Part shown: piece after piece, positions 4,362-6,494 of the stretch
Position numbering within the stretch: position 1 is the stretch's first letter
Layout of the letters: each line of letters opens with the position of its first letter
Assembly: GCA_903928365.1 (NCBI GenBank)
Contig: CAIYQV010000126.1
Span: 1-6,494 of the forward strand
Reading direction: 5' to 3'
Length of the DNA stretch: 6,494 nt
From: an uncultured Flavobacteriia bacterium
GTDB lineage: Bacteria; Bacteroidota; Bacteroidia; Flavobacteriales_D; Crocinitomicaceae
Notes under the pieces: generated by a model
What the model saw: the letters and a program-made list of their open reading frames with translations, nothing else
Databases searched by the model: none
Told to the model about the DNA's origin: nothing
Made by a program: the position numbers and the translations under genes

Positions 4362-6494
4362 TTAGTATTTCACAATCTTGAACTCAGTGCGACGATTCGC
4401 CTGGTGCTCAGCCTCCGAACAAGTGGATTTTACGGCGCCTTCACATTCGCATCCATTCACGAGTTGAGATTCACCATACCCTTTGCCGTATACACGGTTC
4501 GGATTGGTTATTCTTGCCTTGATATACGCTGCAGATGCTTTAGCTCGTTTATCAGATAATGTCATATTATATGTTTTTGAACTTCTACAATCCGTATGGG
4601 ATCCCAATTCAATTTCCACAGATGGATTGTCGTTGAGCGCTTTGACAATTTTGTTGAGTTCTATTTTAGCATCTGGTCGGATATTCCATTTGTTTAGATC
4701 AAAGTAAATCGGTTTTAGATCGAAGATCTTTGCAAGATCCAATCCTATGTCGATCATTTCCAATTCATAAGAGAGATGATGGTCCAGGATGGTGTCCAGT
4801 TTTATTTTCCATTCAAAGGTTTGTGTAATGTATTTACCCTTTGAAACAGTTACCTCATAGTTGATTTTTTTACCAGGGAATCCATCCTTCAACACATTTG
4901 ACCGGAATTCTCCGTTGGCATCGGTTTGAACTGTTTCCAGAATTTTTCCTGTTTTTACATCTTTAAAAACAAGGGTTACAGAGTCAAGTAAAGCGCCGTT
5001 TTTCTTGTCAGCAACCTTTCCATCGAGTAGGTAATCCAGATCAGGAACGATCGTGTTTCGCTCAATATCAAGTACGGCATCTACATGGATTTCCTGATAT
5101 CCGTGTTTACATTCTGTTCGAAAAGTCGTAGTATAGATGGCATCAACCGTTGAATCCAGTTTGAATGAAATTTCATATTCTCTGCATGGAGCCAATTGTC
5201 CAAGGAAAACTCCATCTCGGACACGTGGTTTAATCAGTTTTTCATCAATGAAATCACAGCTGGTGCATTTTACCATTGCACAAATTCTTTCAGGAATAAG
5301 TGATCCATCGGAAGTGCGCAATGTGGCTTTGAGAATAGCAAGGTCGTCGATACGTGTTACATCATTCTCAATTTCATAAATATCTTTTTCACCTTTTCCA
5401 TCACGTCTGAACGATGTAAGATACCCTTTGGAGCCATCTGCAGTGGTGGTATAAAACACATCGTCTCCAGGGGAGTTAATAGGGTACCCTAAATTCAAAG
5501 GAGTAGACCAATTGTTTTCTTCGCCTTTTACAGAAACAAAAATGTCGAATTCACCCATACTCAAGGGCCCATTGCTGGAATAATAAAGTGTTTTATTGTC
5601 GATCGCAATGAATGGTGACTCCTCGTCATATGGCGTATTGATCGTCGGACCCAGATTCATAGGAGCGCTCCAGTTACCTGTTGGTAATTTAACCATTCGG
5701 TAGATGTCGCGTCCACCAAGTCCGCCCGGACGATCAGAAACAAAATACATTTGCAACCCATCAGGAGTCACGGTACAATGCGTCTCCCAGTATTGTGTAT
5801 TGAATTTGCTGTAAGGAAGGATGGTAAGATCACGGAATTTATTCATTCTGAAATCGGCAAAATAGATATCACCATTTCCTGTTCGGTCTTCGTAGGTGTA
5901 GATCCTTCTCTCATCTGAACTGACTGTAACAGTCGCTTCATTCAATCGTCCATCACACATAGATAGGCGCTCAGGGGTCTGCCATTGCTGAGAATCAAAA
6001 TCTCGGTAACTCACATAGATGTCTTCGGGAAATTGATTTAAAAGTGGATCCCTGAATTCATCGGTTGAATTGTCTGCCCATTGTCTGCGGGAAGTAAAAT
6101 AGATCGCGCTTCCGTCAAAAGAGATCACCGGAGAATATTCAGGGTAAACGGTATTTACCTTATCACCGATATTCACCACTTTTGAACTTCTTGGAGCTTC
6201 TATAAGTTTTTGTGCCACATCACATTGAAGCAGTCGCAATTTTGACCTCTCAATCAATTCTGATTTAGAATTTGATTCTTCGATAAACCGATTGTAATAC
6301 TCACGGGCCTTATCTAATTGTGCGTCATAATGATAACAGCGTGCTAAATGGTACAAGGCATCCGTTGGAGCACTTTTTTCGGAAGCGGAATAGGCATCGA
6401 AATTTTTGTCAAGATCAGTTGCTGCTTTTAGCAAATAAGGCATTGCAGAGATCCAATCTTGTCTGGAATCAAGAATAATATATCCTTTGCGGTA
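4362..6494 (-). CDS. OmpA-family protein with TPR, PD40 beta-propeller and carboxypeptidase-regulatory-like domains; N-terminus outside window (PorE-like architecture)
   Basis: The frame stays open to the window edge, so the Met at 6443 is internal: 17 more residues (YRKGYIILDSRQDWISA) precede it and the signal sequence lies beyond the right end. Numbering from that Met, residues about 29-54 (ALYHLARCYHYDAQLDKAREYY...) form a TPR unit. About 100-358 hold at least five PD40 propeller motifs (YPEYSPVISFDGSAIYFTS; EATVTVSSDERRIYTYED; TVTPDGLQMYFVSDRPGG; ESPFIAIDNKTLYYSSNG; DDVFYTTTADGSKGYLTS). About 366-460 is a cysteine-containing beta module, about 468-550 a carboxypeptidase-regulatory-like domain (LLDGKVADKKNGALLDSVTL), and 578-693 the OmpA C-terminal peptidoglycan-binding domain. 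In that domain Asp618 (SHTD) and Arg633 (LSDKRA) are the expected diaminopimelate-binding pair. This domain order is that of PorE, a type IX secretion component, but Bacteroidota carry many paralogues, so that role is only a candidate. It is probably anchored at the outer membrane and holds peptidoglycan. Confidence 0.93.
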   Translation of the reverse strand, partial: YRKGYIILDSRQDWISAMPYLLKAATDLDKNFDAYSASEKSAPTDALYHLARCYHYDAQLDKAREYYNRFIEESNSKSELIERSKLRLLQCDVAQKLIEAPRSSKVVNIGDKVNTVYPEYSPVISFDGSAIYFTSRRQWADNSTDEFRDPLLNQFPEDIYVSYRDFDSQQWQTPERLSMCDGRLNEATVTVSSDERRIYTYEDRTGNGDIYFADFRMNKFRDLTILPYSKFNTQYWETHCTVTPDGLQMYFVSDRPGGLGGRDIYRMVKLPTGNWSAPMNLGPTINTPYDEESPFIAIDNKTLYYSSNGPLSMGEFDIFVSVKGEENNWSTPLNLGYPINSPGDDVFYTTTADGSKGYLTSFRRDGKGEKDIYEIENDVTRIDDLAILKATLRTSDGSLIPERICAMVKCTSCDFIDEKLIKPRVRDGVFLGQLAPCREYEISFKLDSTVDAIYTTTFRTECKHGYQEIHVDAVLDIERNTIVPDLDYLLDGKVADKKNGALLDSVTLVFKDVKTGKILETVQTDANGEFRSNVLKDGFPGKKINYEVTVSKGKYITQTFEWKIKLDTILDHHLSYELEMIDIGLDLAKIFDLKPIYFDLNKWNIRPDAKIELNKIVKALNDNPSVEIELGSHTDCRSSKTYNMTLSDKRAKASAAYIKARITNPNRVYGKGYGESQLVNGCECEGAVKSTCSEAEHQANRRTEFKIVKY

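Noticed and set aside
4483..5379. Two plus-strand open frames (4483-4707 and 5137-5379) opposite the OmpA-family gene
   Set aside because: They lie wholly inside strongly conserved domains of the minus-strand gene and have no recognisable motif or start signal.
4362..6443. Met at 6443 as the true start of the OmpA-family gene
   Set aside because: The frame is open to the window edge and the upstream codons continue a TPR-like helical sequence; no signal peptide follows this Met although the protein must be exported.
1..6494. Mobile element, CRISPR array, tRNA/rRNA or defence system
   Set aside because: There is no transposase or integrase motif, no direct-repeat array and no structured RNA signature, and intergenic space is almost absent. 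The exonuclease is a housekeeping-type DEDDh enzyme without defence partners.

Overview
The window looks like an ordinary chromosomal segment of a Bacteroidota bacterium. Evidence for this is the combination of a TPR/PD40 beta-propeller/carboxypeptidase-regulatory-like/OmpA-C protein (an architecture typical of that phylum), an AT-leaning composition (judged by eye), very tight gene packing, and start codons that mostly lack a Shine-Dalgarno sequence. I cannot name the genus; a Flavobacteriales- or Chitinophagales-like member would fit.

Six genes fill the window in two convergent groups, with no gap longer than about 30 bases. The rightward group (1-2901) holds the 3' end of a Gfo/Idh/MocA family sugar oxidoreductase, a lipoprotein of unassigned family, and a complete membrane phosphoglycosyl transferase of the WbaP/exopolysaccharide type. 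Together they suggest cell-surface glycan synthesis: the oxidoreductase may modify a nucleotide sugar, the transferase would load the first sugar phosphate onto the undecaprenyl phosphate carrier, and the lipoprotein, with its probable beta-sandwich domains, would act in the periplasm or at the outer membrane. The lipoprotein's role is inference.

The leftward group (6494-2902, read on the minus strand) starts with a large OmpA-family protein whose N-terminus lies beyond the right edge. Next comes a DnaQ-like 3'-5' exonuclease with an ExoX-like C-terminal module, then a fumarylacetoacetate hydrolase family enzyme with a complete FAHD1-type active site. These genes are 4 and 1 bases apart, so they are almost certainly one transcript, although their functions (envelope, DNA, central metabolism) do not form an obvious pathway.

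The two groups meet tail to tail with no intergenic base: the TGA of the sugar transferase is directly followed by the reverse complement of the TAA of the hydrolase. I see no RNA gene, mobile element, CRISPR array or convincing intrinsic terminator. No new multi-gene system is evident. The least understood items are the lipoprotein at 643-1503 and the cysteine-containing module of the OmpA-family protein.
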